Source: Anaerolineae bacterium | GTDB lineage: Bacteria; Chloroflexota; Anaerolineae; Promineifilales; Promineifilaceae | NCBI GenBank assembly: GCA_028277515.1 | Contig: JANQGC010000019.1 | Span: 1 to 15,872 of the forward strand | Direction of reading: 5' to 3' | Length of the DNA: 15,872 nucleotides | Shown: one piece after another, positions 1-8,092 of the stretch | Layout: the number at the start of each line of letters is the position of its first letter | How positions within the stretch are numbered: the stretch's first letter is position 1 | The notes under the pieces: generated by a model | Told to the model about the DNA's origin: nothing | Seen by the model: the letters and a program-made list of their open reading frames with translations, nothing else | Database searches by the model: none | Translations under genes and position numbers: made by a program

Positions 1-784
1 GCCATCCCAAACCTTCAACAATACCGAATTCTGGTAAGCCGGCCGGGATTTCACCCACAATATGAATGCCCAAGGATTCGAAATCCAACAGGGCAGAAGC
101 AGCAATCGCCAGAAATAGGACAATAAGGGCTGACGGCAGTTGCGGGGTAACTCTGTGCAGGATAAACAGCAGGGCTAAACTAACCAAACCCACTATTAAT
201 GTGGGCCAATGGGTCATGCTAATATCACCTATAAGGCGCAGGATCTCTGGCACGAAATCATATCCTTCCGGTTCAAACCCGAAAATTTTGTCTAACTGTC
301 CAACGGCGATGGAGATGGCGACACCAACAACGAACCCATCAAGAACCGGACGTGAGAGAAAATCGGCTAATACACCTAGTTTCAGTAAACCGCCGACAAT
401 CATGAAGATGCCAACCATAAAGGCCAGGGCTATGGAGAGGACAATGAATTCCGGACTGCCGACGGCAAAACCTAACCCGGCGACAACACTTAAAGAGAGC
501 GCGGCCACGGCCGAACTTGGCCCCACGTCAAGCTGCCTGGAAGTACCGAAAATAGCGTAAGCGATTAAGGCCAATGGCGCAGCATAAAGCCCAGTCTCTG
601 GCGGCATCCCGGCGATACCGGCATAGGCCATGGCTTCGGGTACTAACAGCGCCCACAATGTCAAGGCGGCTACTACATCTACCCGAAGCCAACTACGATC
701 ATAGTTTGGCAGCCAATCCAGGATAGGGAAGAAGGATTTTAGGGATCGTCTGCTTTGTTGGGGCGAAACGTTACTTGTTGTCAC
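1..784 (-). CDS. SulP (SLC26)-family anion permease, N-terminal part
   Basis: The reverse strand reads open from a GTG at 784 to the window edge, giving the first 261 residues of a protein whose family is usually about 500-600 aa. Visible SulP signatures are PEAMAYA (residues 49-55), GLYAA near 65-69, GTSRQLDVGPSSAVAAL (about 80-96) and a DFLSRPVLDGF segment. Several hydrophobic helices follow. The family consists of inner-membrane transporters for sulfate, bicarbonate or other anions; the substrate cannot be told from this part, and any C-terminal STAS domain lies outside the window. The GTG start is chosen because a stop lies eight codons upstream, no ATG is available before the first helix, and a purine-rich stretch precedes it. 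It follows the four-helix gene by about 67 bp on the same strand, so it may be the last gene of that unit. Family assignment is firm; start is moderate. Confidence 0.9.
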   Translation of the reverse strand, partial: MTTSNVSPQQSRRSLKSFFPILDWLPNYDRSWLRVDVVAALTLWALLVPEAMAYAGIAGMPPETGLYAAPLALIAYAIFGTSRQLDVGPSSAVAALSLSVVAGLGFAVGSPEFIVLSIALAFMVGIFMIVGGLLKLGVLADFLSRPVLDGFVVGVAISIAVGQLDKIFGFEPEGYDFVPEILRLIGDISMTHWPTLIVGLVSLALLFILHRVTPQLPSALIVLFLAIAASALLDFESLGIHIVGEIPAGLPEFGIVEGLGW

Positions 785-851
785 CGATTCTCGCTCTTTT
801 GTCGTTGTTATTTAGCTGGTGGTTATTTTTAACCTTGTTTATCATCTAAGA

Positions 852-1235
852 TTAGGACCGGCCGAATGATTGCCGAACGCTGGGAATCATGATGTATAGT
901 AGCACGATACTATTGAGAATGATCGGAGCAGCTACCCATTCCCAGGGCGTGCCGGTAACCAGCGATACAAAATTAAGGATTAAATTGAAGACGGTTATGA
1001 CCGCCAGGAATAACCAGGCTGATTCATCCAGTTTCCACAGCATTTGAGTCAGCCAGATATAAATGTATGCCATAAGGCCATACATCAGAGCATACCAAAT
1101 ATTGAATGTGCGAATCGCCGGCCCTGGACCAAACCAGGGTATTAAGCCAATCCATTGCAAGGCGGCCAGAATCATTAAAATGGCCATGAGACCGGCAAAC
1201 CCGGCCAAAATTGTGACACCAAGTGGTCTTTTCAT
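852..1235 (-). CDS. Small four-helix membrane protein, unknown function
   Basis: I do not recognise a named family. The product (127 aa from the second ATG) is almost entirely hydrophobic with four membrane segments: GVTILAGFAGL onward, NIWYALMYGLMAYIYIWL, AWLFLAVITVFNLIL and WVAAPIILNSIVLLYIMI. Its short tail ends SVRQSFGRS, so it is an integral inner-membrane protein. Two starts are possible. The ATG at 1241 overlaps the upstream stop as ATGA. The ATG at 1235 sits 8 bases after GAGGAG, a much better ribosome-binding spacing, and is preferred here. Translational coupling to the preceding small gene is likely in either case. Confidence 0.7.
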   Translation of the reverse strand: MKRPLGVTILAGFAGLMAILMILAALQWIGLIPWFGPGPAIRTFNIWYALMYGLMAYIYIWLTQMLWKLDESAWLFLAVITVFNLILNFVSLVTGTPWEWVAAPIILNSIVLLYIMIPSVRQSFGRS

Positions 1236-1237
1236 TA

Positions 1238-1492
1238 TCATTTCTCCTCAAGTGATATTATTTGATGCTCAACTTCTAAAATGGGATATCCAAGATTGTA
1301 TAAATTTGTGAGGACACCCAATAAGGCAGCCTGGTCTACAATTTCACCAGACAATGTAGTAATTGGATATTCATCTTCGTGACTAACTTTGATCGTGAGA
1401 CCATTGAGATAATCTGACCAATGTGGGGCTAATGACCCTTGAATTTGAATGTGATAGACAGCCATATGGTCCATCTTTAATGGATCAGCCAT
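1238..1492 (-). CDS. Small conserved protein, unknown function
   Basis: This encodes an 84-aa soluble protein with a compact pattern: VYHIQIQGSLAPHWSDYL, then GLTIKVSHEDEY, then TTLSGEIVDQAALLGVL, then LGYPILEVE. From memory, this resembles small proteins common in Chloroflexota and Actinobacteria (xYxIxVQGxL..WSDW..GLTI....LSG.V.DQAALHGLL...RDLGLPLLSV). Their function is not established as far as I know. The frame is open upstream to a TTG at 1567, which would add 25 residues. That extension lacks a ribosome-binding site and the family begins near VYHIQIQG, so the ATG at 1492 (preceded by GGA at about 5 bases) is chosen. ATGs at 1474 and 1465 are also possible. Its end overlaps the next gene by 4 bp or abuts it. 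Confidence 0.72.
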   Translation of the reverse strand: MADPLKMDHMAVYHIQIQGSLAPHWSDYLNGLTIKVSHEDEYPITTLSGEIVDQAALLGVLTNLYNLGYPILEVEHQIISLEEK

Positions 1493-1616
1493 ACATTCCA
1501 CAATCCCAGGAAATAACAGATAGAGAAGTTCAGAATCAACGGTTGACCTTTCTAAGCTAACCGCCAAGTCTGATCATATGTATGATGAAGAAAGCTTCTC
1601 CGCTTATTCAATTAAA

Positions 1617-1645
1617 ATAATACAAACTTGGGCTAAATTCGTGAA
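1617..1645 (-). promoter_or_regulatory. Putative sigma-70-type promoter
   Basis: On the reverse strand TTCACG (1645-1640) and TATTAT (1622-1617) are separated by exactly 17 bases, 4/6 and 5/6 to consensus. The promoter would drive the small-protein/four-helix/permease unit. Its -35 box lies inside the AATTCGT inverted repeat. Confidence 0.4.
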
Positions 1646-1672
1646 TAACGAATTAGGGTAATAAATTCGTGA
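1634..1672. repeat. AATTCGT inverted plus direct repeat (candidate operator)
   Basis: AATTCGT at 1636-1642 and ACGAATT at 1648-1654 form a perfect 7-bp inverted repeat around GAATA. The 11-mer TAAATTCGTGA at 1634-1644 recurs at 1662-1672, exactly 28 bp away. So there are three copies of one half-site, two of them facing each other over the putative -35 box. It could be a repressor operator, or a fragment of a dispersed AT-rich repeat. As a terminator for the upstream LuxR gene it is unconvincing because there is no T-run. Confidence 0.5.
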
Positions 1673-1747
1673 TATTTAAGGGTAATCTGCAGGAATGGCT
1701 CCAAAGCAAAAAGATTCCGAGAGGTCGTCGAAACTGAAAATAAGGAA

Positions 1748-4432
1748 TTATGCTATCAAATTTAGTTGTTTTGCTTTGCGTACTGCTTGCTGGCGATTAT
1801 TGACCCCTAACTTCTCATAAATATTCGATGTATGCTTTTTAACGGTGTTAAATGAGATGGTTAAATTATCTGATATTTCTTGATAACTGAGCCCATTCTG
1901 TAAAAGGGTCAGTATTTCAGTTTGCCTTGGGGTTAATATAACGGCCGCCACTCCATTATTGTTTTCAGAAGAAAATCCGGGCAAAGTGTAGGCGGCCATT
2001 ATTTGTTGTAGATAAACAGGGAAAAATCCTTGCTCATTTAATTTCTTGAGAAGGGGTAGGAGTGAAGATCCCATATCCACAAAGGTGCGAATGAATCCGC
2101 CTGGTTCTGCCAATGTGATCGCTTTTTTCAATTCAATTAAAGCATTTTCTTGTTTGCCAATTCTTTTATAAGCCAAAGCCAGGTGAGTTCTTATTTGAAT
2201 AACCCGAAATGTGAAATGGGTAGCCAGGGCATTTTCCAATTTATACTCGAGCGATTTGATAATCTTGAGCACCTCTTCAGATTTACCACTCGTTATAAGT
2301 ATTCTGGCCTGGGTTAGAGCAGCTACCTCGGAATATAGGGTAGATTCATGCACTGTCTCCAATTTGACGGTCCGTGCCCAGCGCAATGCCAAAATCGTAT
2401 CCCCTTTAATCAGCCAAAGGTATGCTTGAAAGGATTCTAACGGACCTAATAAGTCATTATTTTTTATGCGCAGCGTTTCATTATATAAATTGTCAATGGT
2501 CGATTGCGCTTCTGAAACTTGACCCCGGGCAATATAAGATTTTGCCAACCCTAATGATGCATCATAGACTGCGACAAAGTTTCCCTGGTAGCGGTATTCC
2601 AGGGTCTCGGCGAAGTGGCCCGTGGCTTTTTTTAAATCATTCTGTTCGTAGGCCAGCCAACCGGAAAATTTATTGGCTGATGTTATAGCATTTGGGTGCT
2701 TACCTTCCCTGGCAATCAGTAAAAATTGGTTCAGTAGTTTTGACAATTGCATCAATTGGCCCGCTGTTTGATAGATCAATGCTAAACTTATGAAGCATTG
2801 AATTTTAGCGGGTTCAGGATTCGAGGGTGAATAAATAATGGCCTCAAGAGAGTGGGTGGCCATATCCAAATCTCCAAAGGCTTGAGTTGATAAAGCGATA
2901 GAGCCAAACGCCAGGCCTCGTGCACCAAATGCGGTTTTCGGCAGCCAGGCTAAGGCTTGTTCAGCAAGTTGATAACTCTTTTCAAAATTTCGACTACTCA
3001 AGCTGATAGTTATTGCTTTTAACGATGCGATTTGACCTCCAAGGACTAACGCTTCCTGTTTGGAAATAGACTCAATTTCGATGGCTTCACTTGCAGCGTT
3101 AAGGGCTTCTTTTAGAGCGGTCAAATGCCATTCACGAAACAGTAACCAGGCTTTGGCCAGGATGAGTCGTGGTCGGCGCCATATGATTTCTTGCGGAATA
3201 TAAGATAACCAACGTTGTAAAGTTTGCCTTTGTAAACTGTTAAGGAGGTTTTGACTTTGCTGCTCAATAAGGGTAATCGCTGTTTCTACATCTTGAGCGG
3301 TGAGAGCATGATATATAGCCTCTTCCGTATAACCTTGTTGAGCAAACCAAAGACTGGCCCTCTTATGTAAAGTTTTAATCGTCTCTTCGGAATAGATTTT
3401 TTCTAATTCCCTGACGAGAAAACCCTGAAACAAGTGATGAAAACGATACCATTCATCGCGGTCATCCAAAGCGACCAAAAAAATGTTGGCATTATTCAGC
3501 CAACTTAATTGCTCATGAATGTTCAAATTTGACTCATCAATGGCCACAACGGCTTCACACAGGGGGCCTGACAACCGGTCTAGAATGGAGATGTGTAGCA
3601 TGAATGCTTGTGTGGATTCTGGCAGTTGGTGTAATACTTCAGATAGAAGATATTCATTCACAAAGGCTGGCGATTCTAGGGAGGAACGCGCTAAAATATC
3701 TGCGAGGGTTTCCTGAGATGTGGCTGATAAGGCAATAAGTCGTAGGCCTGTGATCCAACCTTCGGTTCGTGAGTTTAAGACTTTGACAATTTCCGGGTCA
3801 ATCACAGTTTCCATGGCTTGATTGAGGAAAATCTCCGTTTCATTAACCTGGAACCGTAAATCGGGGGCTCTGATCTCATTCATTTCCCCGGCAGCCCTTA
3901 ACCGAGGCAGGGGTAATAGCGGATCGGTTCGTGAAGCAATCACAAGATGCAAATTTGGAGGCTGATTATCAATCAAAGCGATTATTAATTCTTGAACTGA
4001 GCTGTCATTGATGAGATGAAAATCGTCTAGAACAAGGATAAAGAAATCTGCGATGGAGCTAATATCATTTATTAGTAAGGTGGCTATATATTCTATCGGG
4101 GCATTGTCAGCCTCAATGATTTTATAAATCTCATTACATGAATCTGGGAACAACGTGCGAACAGCAGCTATTAGATAGTGGAGAAACAGATCAAGATCAT
4201 TATCCATTTTGTTTAATGACACCCAGGCCGAAGGAATGGAAATATTATTTAACCAGGATGTAAGGAGAGTGCTTTTGCCATAGCCGGCAGGTGCAGAAAC
4301 TAACGTTAACTTTCTTTCTAATCCTTTCTCAAGCCTTTTGTTGAGGAACGGTCTGGCCACAAAATCACTAGCTAGTTTTGGTGGTAATATTTTTGTTTGG
4401 ATTATTGTGATGTTTTGTGTGTAACTGCTCAC
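1748..4432 (-). CDS. MalT-type LuxR-family ATP-dependent transcriptional regulator
   Basis: The 894-aa product has the LAL/MalT STAND architecture. A short N-terminal segment containing TKILPPKLASDFVARP is followed by an ATPase domain. Walker A is APAGYGKST (about 47-55) and Walker B is LVLDDFH (about 133-139), with ASRTDP (165-170) as the sensor-like motif. A long helical TPR-like region covers the middle (about 350-800). A C-terminal LuxR helix-turn-helix spans about 833-894 (LTPRQTEILTLLQNGLS ... NTVKKHTSNIYEKLGV). Proteins of this class bind an inducer and ATP, oligomerise and activate transcription; the inducer here is unknown. The length (MalT is about 900 aa) indicates an intact gene. 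The start is GTG at 4432, after AGAG at a usable distance; no better start precedes it. It stands alone with about 240 bp on either side, so it may control the unit downstream, but that is inference. Confidence 0.93.
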   Translation of the reverse strand: MSSYTQNITIIQTKILPPKLASDFVARPFLNKRLEKGLERKLTLVSAPAGYGKSTLLTSWLNNISIPSAWVSLNKMDNDLDLFLHYLIAAVRTLFPDSCNEIYKIIEADNAPIEYIATLLINDISSIADFFILVLDDFHLINDSSVQELIIALIDNQPPNLHLVIASRTDPLLPLPRLRAAGEMNEIRAPDLRFQVNETEIFLNQAMETVIDPEIVKVLNSRTEGWITGLRLIALSATSQETLADILARSSLESPAFVNEYLLSEVLHQLPESTQAFMLHISILDRLSGPLCEAVVAIDESNLNIHEQLSWLNNANIFLVALDDRDEWYRFHHLFQGFLVRELEKIYSEETIKTLHKRASLWFAQQGYTEEAIYHALTAQDVETAITLIEQQSQNLLNSLQRQTLQRWLSYIPQEIIWRRPRLILAKAWLLFREWHLTALKEALNAASEAIEIESISKQEALVLGGQIASLKAITISLSSRNFEKSYQLAEQALAWLPKTAFGARGLAFGSIALSTQAFGDLDMATHSLEAIIYSPSNPEPAKIQCFISLALIYQTAGQLMQLSKLLNQFLLIAREGKHPNAITSANKFSGWLAYEQNDLKKATGHFAETLEYRYQGNFVAVYDASLGLAKSYIARGQVSEAQSTIDNLYNETLRIKNNDLLGPLESFQAYLWLIKGDTILALRWARTVKLETVHESTLYSEVAALTQARILITSGKSEEVLKIIKSLEYKLENALATHFTFRVIQIRTHLALAYKRIGKQENALIELKKAITLAEPGGFIRTFVDMGSSLLPLLKKLNEQGFFPVYLQQIMAAYTLPGFSSENNNGVAAVILTPRQTEILTLLQNGLSYQEISDNLTISFNTVKKHTSNIYEKLGVNNRQQAVRKAKQLNLIA

Positions 4433-4483
4433 GAATAACTCTCTAAACGGTTCATTTGAACGCGAAGGGATTTACCATATTTA

Positions 4484-4489
4484 ATTATA
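4484..4489 (-). promoter_or_regulatory. Possible -10 box for the LuxR regulator gene
   Basis: A perfect TATAAT reads on the reverse strand about 52 bp before the GTG start of the regulator. I see no good -35 at 16-18 bp, so it is only a suggestion. The rest of the 4433-4672 gap shows no recognisable gene or RNA. Confidence 0.3.
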
Positions 4490-4672
4490 CGATCAACATT
4501 CAGAGAAAGCATTTATCGTTGGGGTCGTCAAGGGGCAGATCGTGACTGGCGCTCTGGTTCTGTTGTTTTCGGCCGTACAATAGCCATCTCTAAACTGGTT
4601 AGTGAGATAGTTATTGTCGATCTATATTGCTGTTATGATTTTCGGCCACAGGAATTCTTCAATACTACCCGG

Positions 4673-5080
4673 CTAAATAAGCGGCGTCAGGGTCACCACG
4701 GGAATGACACGGCCCGTCTTCTTTTTATAATCGGAAAAGGCTGCGAAATGAGTTTCCATTTTCTCATATAATTCCGTCCGTTCCGGCTCTTCAGTCACCG
4801 CCGCCCGGGCCTGGAATTCTGTTGTTCCATATTCAACGCCAACCAACGGATGAGCGATGACATTGTAGTACCAATCCGGGTTAGTGGACGCCCCTCCTTT
4901 GGAAGCGACGACGACGAAGCGGCCGTTGTCTTCAAAGGTTACAAGGGGGTTAATGCGTTTCTTTCGGCTCTTTGCTCCGGTGGTATGGAGAAGTAGAAGG
5001 GTGCTATTGGCAAAAACGCCACCGACTTTGCCCTCATTGGCGCGAAATTCTTCAATAATCTTTTGATTCCAATCAGACAT
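4673..5080 (-). CDS. DDN-like F420H2-dependent quinone reductase/nitroreductase family protein
   Basis: The 135-aa protein matches the deazaflavin-dependent oxidoreductase family (Ddn-like, split beta-barrel). Features are a basic turn TTGAKSRKKRINPL (about 33-46), the strand/loop FVVVASKGGASTNPDWYYN (about 55-73) and IAHPLVGVEYG (75-85) before an acidic C-terminal helix. Family members use reduced F420, and sometimes bind FMN or other ligands, to reduce quinones or nitroaromatics in the cytoplasm or at the membrane. The actual substrate is not predictable. The ATG is well supported by AAAGGAAA eight bases upstream. A TATAAT on the reverse strand at 5125-5120 could be its -10, suggesting independent transcription from the operon ending at 5233. 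Length is typical for the family. Confidence 0.88.
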   Translation of the reverse strand: MSDWNQKIIEEFRANEGKVGGVFANSTLLLLHTTGAKSRKKRINPLVTFEDNGRFVVVASKGGASTNPDWYYNVIAHPLVGVEYGTTEFQARAAVTEEPERTELYEKMETHFAAFSDYKKKTGRVIPVVTLTPLI

Positions 5081-5232
5081 TTTTGTATTTCCTTTGATTG
5101 ATGATCATTTCGATATTTTATTATATTGATGCCCCAACCAAAGGAATGTAATGAAAAATTTACTTAAGGGCTGGTAAAAGGTACTTTGGGGGTTGATCAA
5201 CATCTTCTCCTACCGAGGGCAACATGATCCCT

Positions 5233-5670
5233 TTATGGCAGCCCATTCTCCGCGTCGGATGGGCTGAATAAAATTTCCAACAACGTTCGGCGCAGGGCTT
5301 CATCCTGAAGGTTTTGCGGCAGATGTTTATCAACCAATTGCTCAAGTTCTTCCGCGGTTTTTTTCTTGTGCAGCCGGCGCAGCTCGGCAACCCGTTTGAG
5401 GCTTTGACTGGCTAGCAAGGCGCCGATGAAGGTGGCGGCGGCGGGAAGAAGCACCAGGATCAACAAATGGGCATCATCTCCGAATCCGAAAGCTTGTTCA
5501 GGTTCGGCGCCGCTCGCCGTTTCACCCTCTATCGCCAGCTCAATATACTTTGGGTAAATTTCCTGTAGTAATAGCTCTTCTTGCGGGGCAGCACGCACGA
5601 CGACCGCCCGGCATAGGGTGTAAAAGTCATCCTGGTTTTGGGGGTCGGCCAACCATTCTCTGCGGGTCAT
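5233..5670 (-). CDS. Single-helix membrane protein, last gene of the HTH/M48 operon
   Basis: I do not recognise a named family. The 145-aa product has an acidic, soluble N-terminal half beginning MTRREWLADPQNQDDFYTL. One membrane helix follows (LLILVLLPAAATFIGALLAS, about 88-107), then a charged helical tail with HKKKTAEELEQLVDKHL and RRTLLEILFS. The start is well supported: AGGAG lies 7 bases before the ATG, and the ATGA overlaps the stop of the preceding gene. This makes it translationally coupled and part of the membrane HTH/peptidase operon. A perfect 8-bp inverted repeat (5239-5246 with 5259-5266, 12-base loop) spans its last codons, but no T-run follows on the transcribed strand. It may be an accessory subunit or substrate of the peptidase; that is speculation. 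Confidence 0.75.
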   Translation of the reverse strand: MTRREWLADPQNQDDFYTLCRAVVVRAAPQEELLLQEIYPKYIELAIEGETASGAEPEQAFGFGDDAHLLILVLLPAAATFIGALLASQSLKRVAELRRLHKKKTAEELEQLVDKHLPQNLQDEALRRTLLEILFSPSDAENGLP

Positions 5671-6287
5671 TGTTTACTCCTTTTTTCCAACCGGTCCGGA
5701 TTTAGTTCTTTATTCACAATTTTAGCGGTATGCAGCAGAAAGGAAACTATTCCCAGGGGAATGATCCAGAATACGAGGCAGATGAGTGTGAGCAGCAGTG
5801 GGGGCATCTCGCCATTCAATAGATGGGCGAAGAAATTGTCGGAACCGGTGCGAGTGAAGAAGATCAGATTGGCCCAGACCAGCATGAGTAGGACCAGGGC
5901 GATGAACAAAACGGAATGGTCGCGATAATAGAGATGTAAGGCCAGGATGAAACCAAGCACAAAGATATAGGAAAACAACCAGACGATGTTGATCGTGGTC
6001 AAAAATTGAATGGGTAATAGACGATGATTAGCCAATGATGGTTGGGTGTAGATTAAGAAGCTCACAAACAGCAGCCCAACTGCCCATACAACCAGCCCGG
6101 TTTTGTGTAGGTGGGAACGATACCCCCAGACGAGCAGCAGTTGGCCGGATAGCAAGCCCAGGAAAAGGAGCAGGGATATTAGGATGATCATTGGCTGCGG
6201 CCAGGTAATGGAGGAAAGGCCGGTGACGATGATCAGGATTAACATGCTTGTCAGAAACACACCCCAGCCAATTTTGCGTGTATTCAT
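5667..6287 (-). CDS. Six-helix integral membrane protein, unknown function
   Basis: The 206-aa product has about six or seven hydrophobic segments with few charges and no motif I recognise. The frame is open from a GTG at 6317, but the ATG at 6287 is chosen. GGAG, located in the last codons of the peptidase gene, lies 9 bases before it, and this start falls just after the peptidase stop (6290). It overlaps the next gene by the 4-base ATGA. The packing says it is co-expressed with, and probably works with, the M48 peptidase and the membrane-bound HTH protein. Confidence 0.75.
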   Translation of the reverse strand: MNTRKIGWGVFLTSMLILIIVTGLSSITWPQPMIILISLLLFLGLLSGQLLLVWGYRSHLHKTGLVVWAVGLLFVSFLIYTQPSLANHRLLPIQFLTTINIVWLFSYIFVLGFILALHLYYRDHSVLFIALVLLMLVWANLIFFTRTGSDNFFAHLLNGEMPPLLLTLICLVFWIIPLGIVSFLLHTAKIVNKELNPDRLEKRSKQ

Positions 6288-6289
6288 GT

Positions 6290-8092
6290 TCAATGGCTCC
6301 GCTTGTTGAACCGCCACAGGACGATTAATAGAATAATGCCGAAGAAGTAACTCAACAGCCGCCAGGGAACGAGTAAACTGGATGGGTTATTATAATAAAT
6401 GGTAGTGACCGGTGTTAGTAAGAGGAGGATAAGCGCGGCCGAAATGATGATGAGACTCCGCCAATGCTGCCGGTGCCAGCGCACTTCCTGCGGATTCGCA
6501 GAAGTGAAGCTCGATCGATTGGCAAGATAGTAGAGCAACAGACCTATACTGACGGCCAAAATAGGAGTCAATTGCAGGGCGATATAGCCAGGCAGCCAGA
6601 GGATCAATTCACCGATATCATTAATAGGCAGCGTTTGCGGCTCGGATGCTACCCGGGACAGGGCAATCACCAGGCTGTTTAGTCCGCCGGATGCCCATTG
6701 GGGGGCAAGGAGCACCATGCCCACCAGCAAGAGAATATTAAACATAATCCAAAGGCCACGGACGGCGAAGACCACCAGAAGCATCTTTGCTAACCCACCG
6801 AAAAAGGGACGCCCGTTGGCCATCAGGGGCAGCGCCCAGGTGCTGGTTAGCACCAAGACGGTGATTGACACGAAATGCACCGGGAAGCCGGAAAGGAAAT
6901 AGCCGGCGGCCGGGCTGATCAACAAGATCTCCAGGGCAACGACGAGTACGGTGATGGCCAGGGCTTCACGCGGCCAATCACGGTGGAGGATCAACGGGTT
7001 TTTCAAGGAATTGAATCGCTCATGATAGGTGGGGTGCAATGCGAACAAGCGCCAGTTTTTTTGTGACCGGCCTGACCAGGAGAAATTAGCGGCCTGCGCT
7101 GAACGTTGGCGCAGGGGATGACGGATAGTCCTGGCGGCCGACGTTCCCGGCGATTCGGCGGGTCGAAACCAGGCAGGGTAGCGGCCGAAAGCAAGTATTA
7201 ATACATCTGTCCCCTTTAAGGTCTCAGCACTTAGTAAATCGGCATAATGTTCCTGCAGGCGAACCATCCGTCGCCAGTAGAATAACCAAAGTACACCGCC
7301 GATGAAGGTAATGGGCAGAAAAGTATAGACGAGAAAATTGACCAGCAAACCAATGCTGAATGTATTCAATTTCTCGGTAATCTGTGTCCTTTCTACAGGT
7401 GACAGAGAGAGCGTATCGGCCAGCATGGTCGATATATTGGGGTCGATGATGGGGATGGTGGTGAGATTGAGGGCCAACAACCCCGGCATGGCCTGAAAAG
7501 AGAGAATCAGGAGACCGATGAGGAAAAGCGCCCACCAGCCAAGGATGATGAAGCTGTCGCGCAGCAATAAGCGCGTGTAACCAATGCGCTGCACATCTTT
7601 GTGCAGATGATGGCCTAGTTCATGGGTGAGTAATGCCTGGGCTTTCGGCCGTTGTTGTGGTTCTTGCAAGTCCCGGTGAAGCTCACGGGCAATACTTTCC
7701 CCCAACAGAACATAATGCTGCCGCCAGGTTCCAAAAGCGCGCGCTTCTTGTGGCCTGGCGCTGATGAGCAGATGGACAGGCTGCCGGTAACCGATCTCCT
7801 GGACCAATTGCTCAATTTCATGCTGCAAACAGGGCAAAATATCATCAGCAATTAACCTGTCTGTGGCCACTTGGTCAACCGTGTTGAGATCTTTTTGCGG
7901 GCTGGCCAGGAATGAACGGATGGGAAAGATAAGGATTGATAGAGCCACCGGCCACAGAATGACAGGAGAGGCGCCAATTGAGCTGGCGATGATTGTGCCC
8001 AATATGACCAGTATGATGATCAAGAAAGCCGCTTCCGTCTGGCTGGGTAATAGACGAAGGCTGACTTTTAAATCATTTTCCTTTTCCAGCAT
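6290..8092 (-). CDS. Membrane-embedded M48-family zinc metallopeptidase
   Basis: The 600-aa protein carries the M48 (Ste24/HtpX-like) signature. The zinc motif HELGH is at about 157-161, preceded by AQALLT. The third-ligand motif E-x-x-A-D (EHYAD) is at about 281-285, and the downstream HP-x-x-x-ER (HPTYHERF) at about 353-360. Two N-terminal helices (about 22-63) precede the catalytic part and two more (about 178-200 and 245-272) lie between the zinc motifs, as in HtpX. Unusually, some 230 C-terminal residues form six or more extra helices, about twice the length of HtpX. The likely role is proteolysis of membrane or membrane-proximal substrates. The ATG at 8092 overlaps the HTH-membrane gene by 20 bp and GGGATAGG precedes it. 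All catalytic residues are present. Being in one operon with a membrane-tethered DNA-binding protein suggests that protein, or an exported peptide, as substrate; this is inference. Confidence 0.9.
   Translation of the reverse strand: MLEKENDLKVSLRLLPSQTEAAFLIIILVILGTIIASSIGASPVILWPVALSILIFPIRSFLASPQKDLNTVDQVATDRLIADDILPCLQHEIEQLVQEIGYRQPVHLLISARPQEARAFGTWRQHYVLLGESIARELHRDLQEPQQRPKAQALLTHELGHHLHKDVQRIGYTRLLLRDSFIILGWWALFLIGLLILSFQAMPGLLALNLTTIPIIDPNISTMLADTLSLSPVERTQITEKLNTFSIGLLVNFLVYTFLPITFIGGVLWLFYWRRMVRLQEHYADLLSAETLKGTDVLILAFGRYPAWFRPAESPGTSAARTIRHPLRQRSAQAANFSWSGRSQKNWRLFALHPTYHERFNSLKNPLILHRDWPREALAITVLVVALEILLISPAAGYFLSGFPVHFVSITVLVLTSTWALPLMANGRPFFGGLAKMLLVVFAVRGLWIMFNILLLVGMVLLAPQWASGGLNSLVIALSRVASEPQTLPINDIGELILWLPGYIALQLTPILAVSIGLLLYYLANRSSFTSANPQEVRWHRQHWRSLIIISAALILLLLTPVTTIYYNNPSSLLVPWRLLSYFFGIILLIVLWRFNKRSH

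Noticed and set aside
271..283. GGTTCAAACCC, a T-arm-like string
   Set aside because: It lies inside the SulP coding region and no acceptor, D or anticodon arm can be built around it.
66..560. 164-codon open frame on the plus strand
   Set aside because: It is antisense to the SulP permease, whose family motifs are clear on the reverse strand; the plus-strand product has no recognisable features.
4541..4551. CGTGACTGGCG, identical to a conserved piece of the ZTP riboswitch
   Set aside because: The second conserved half (CCGCCTGGGC-like) and the pseudoknot partner are missing, and no plus-strand gene lies downstream.
4500..4730. Open plus-strand frame containing GADRDWRSGS and following residues
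   Set aside because: It lacks a start with an SD, runs antisense into the F420-dependent reductase gene and matches no family; probably chance, or at most a decayed remnant.
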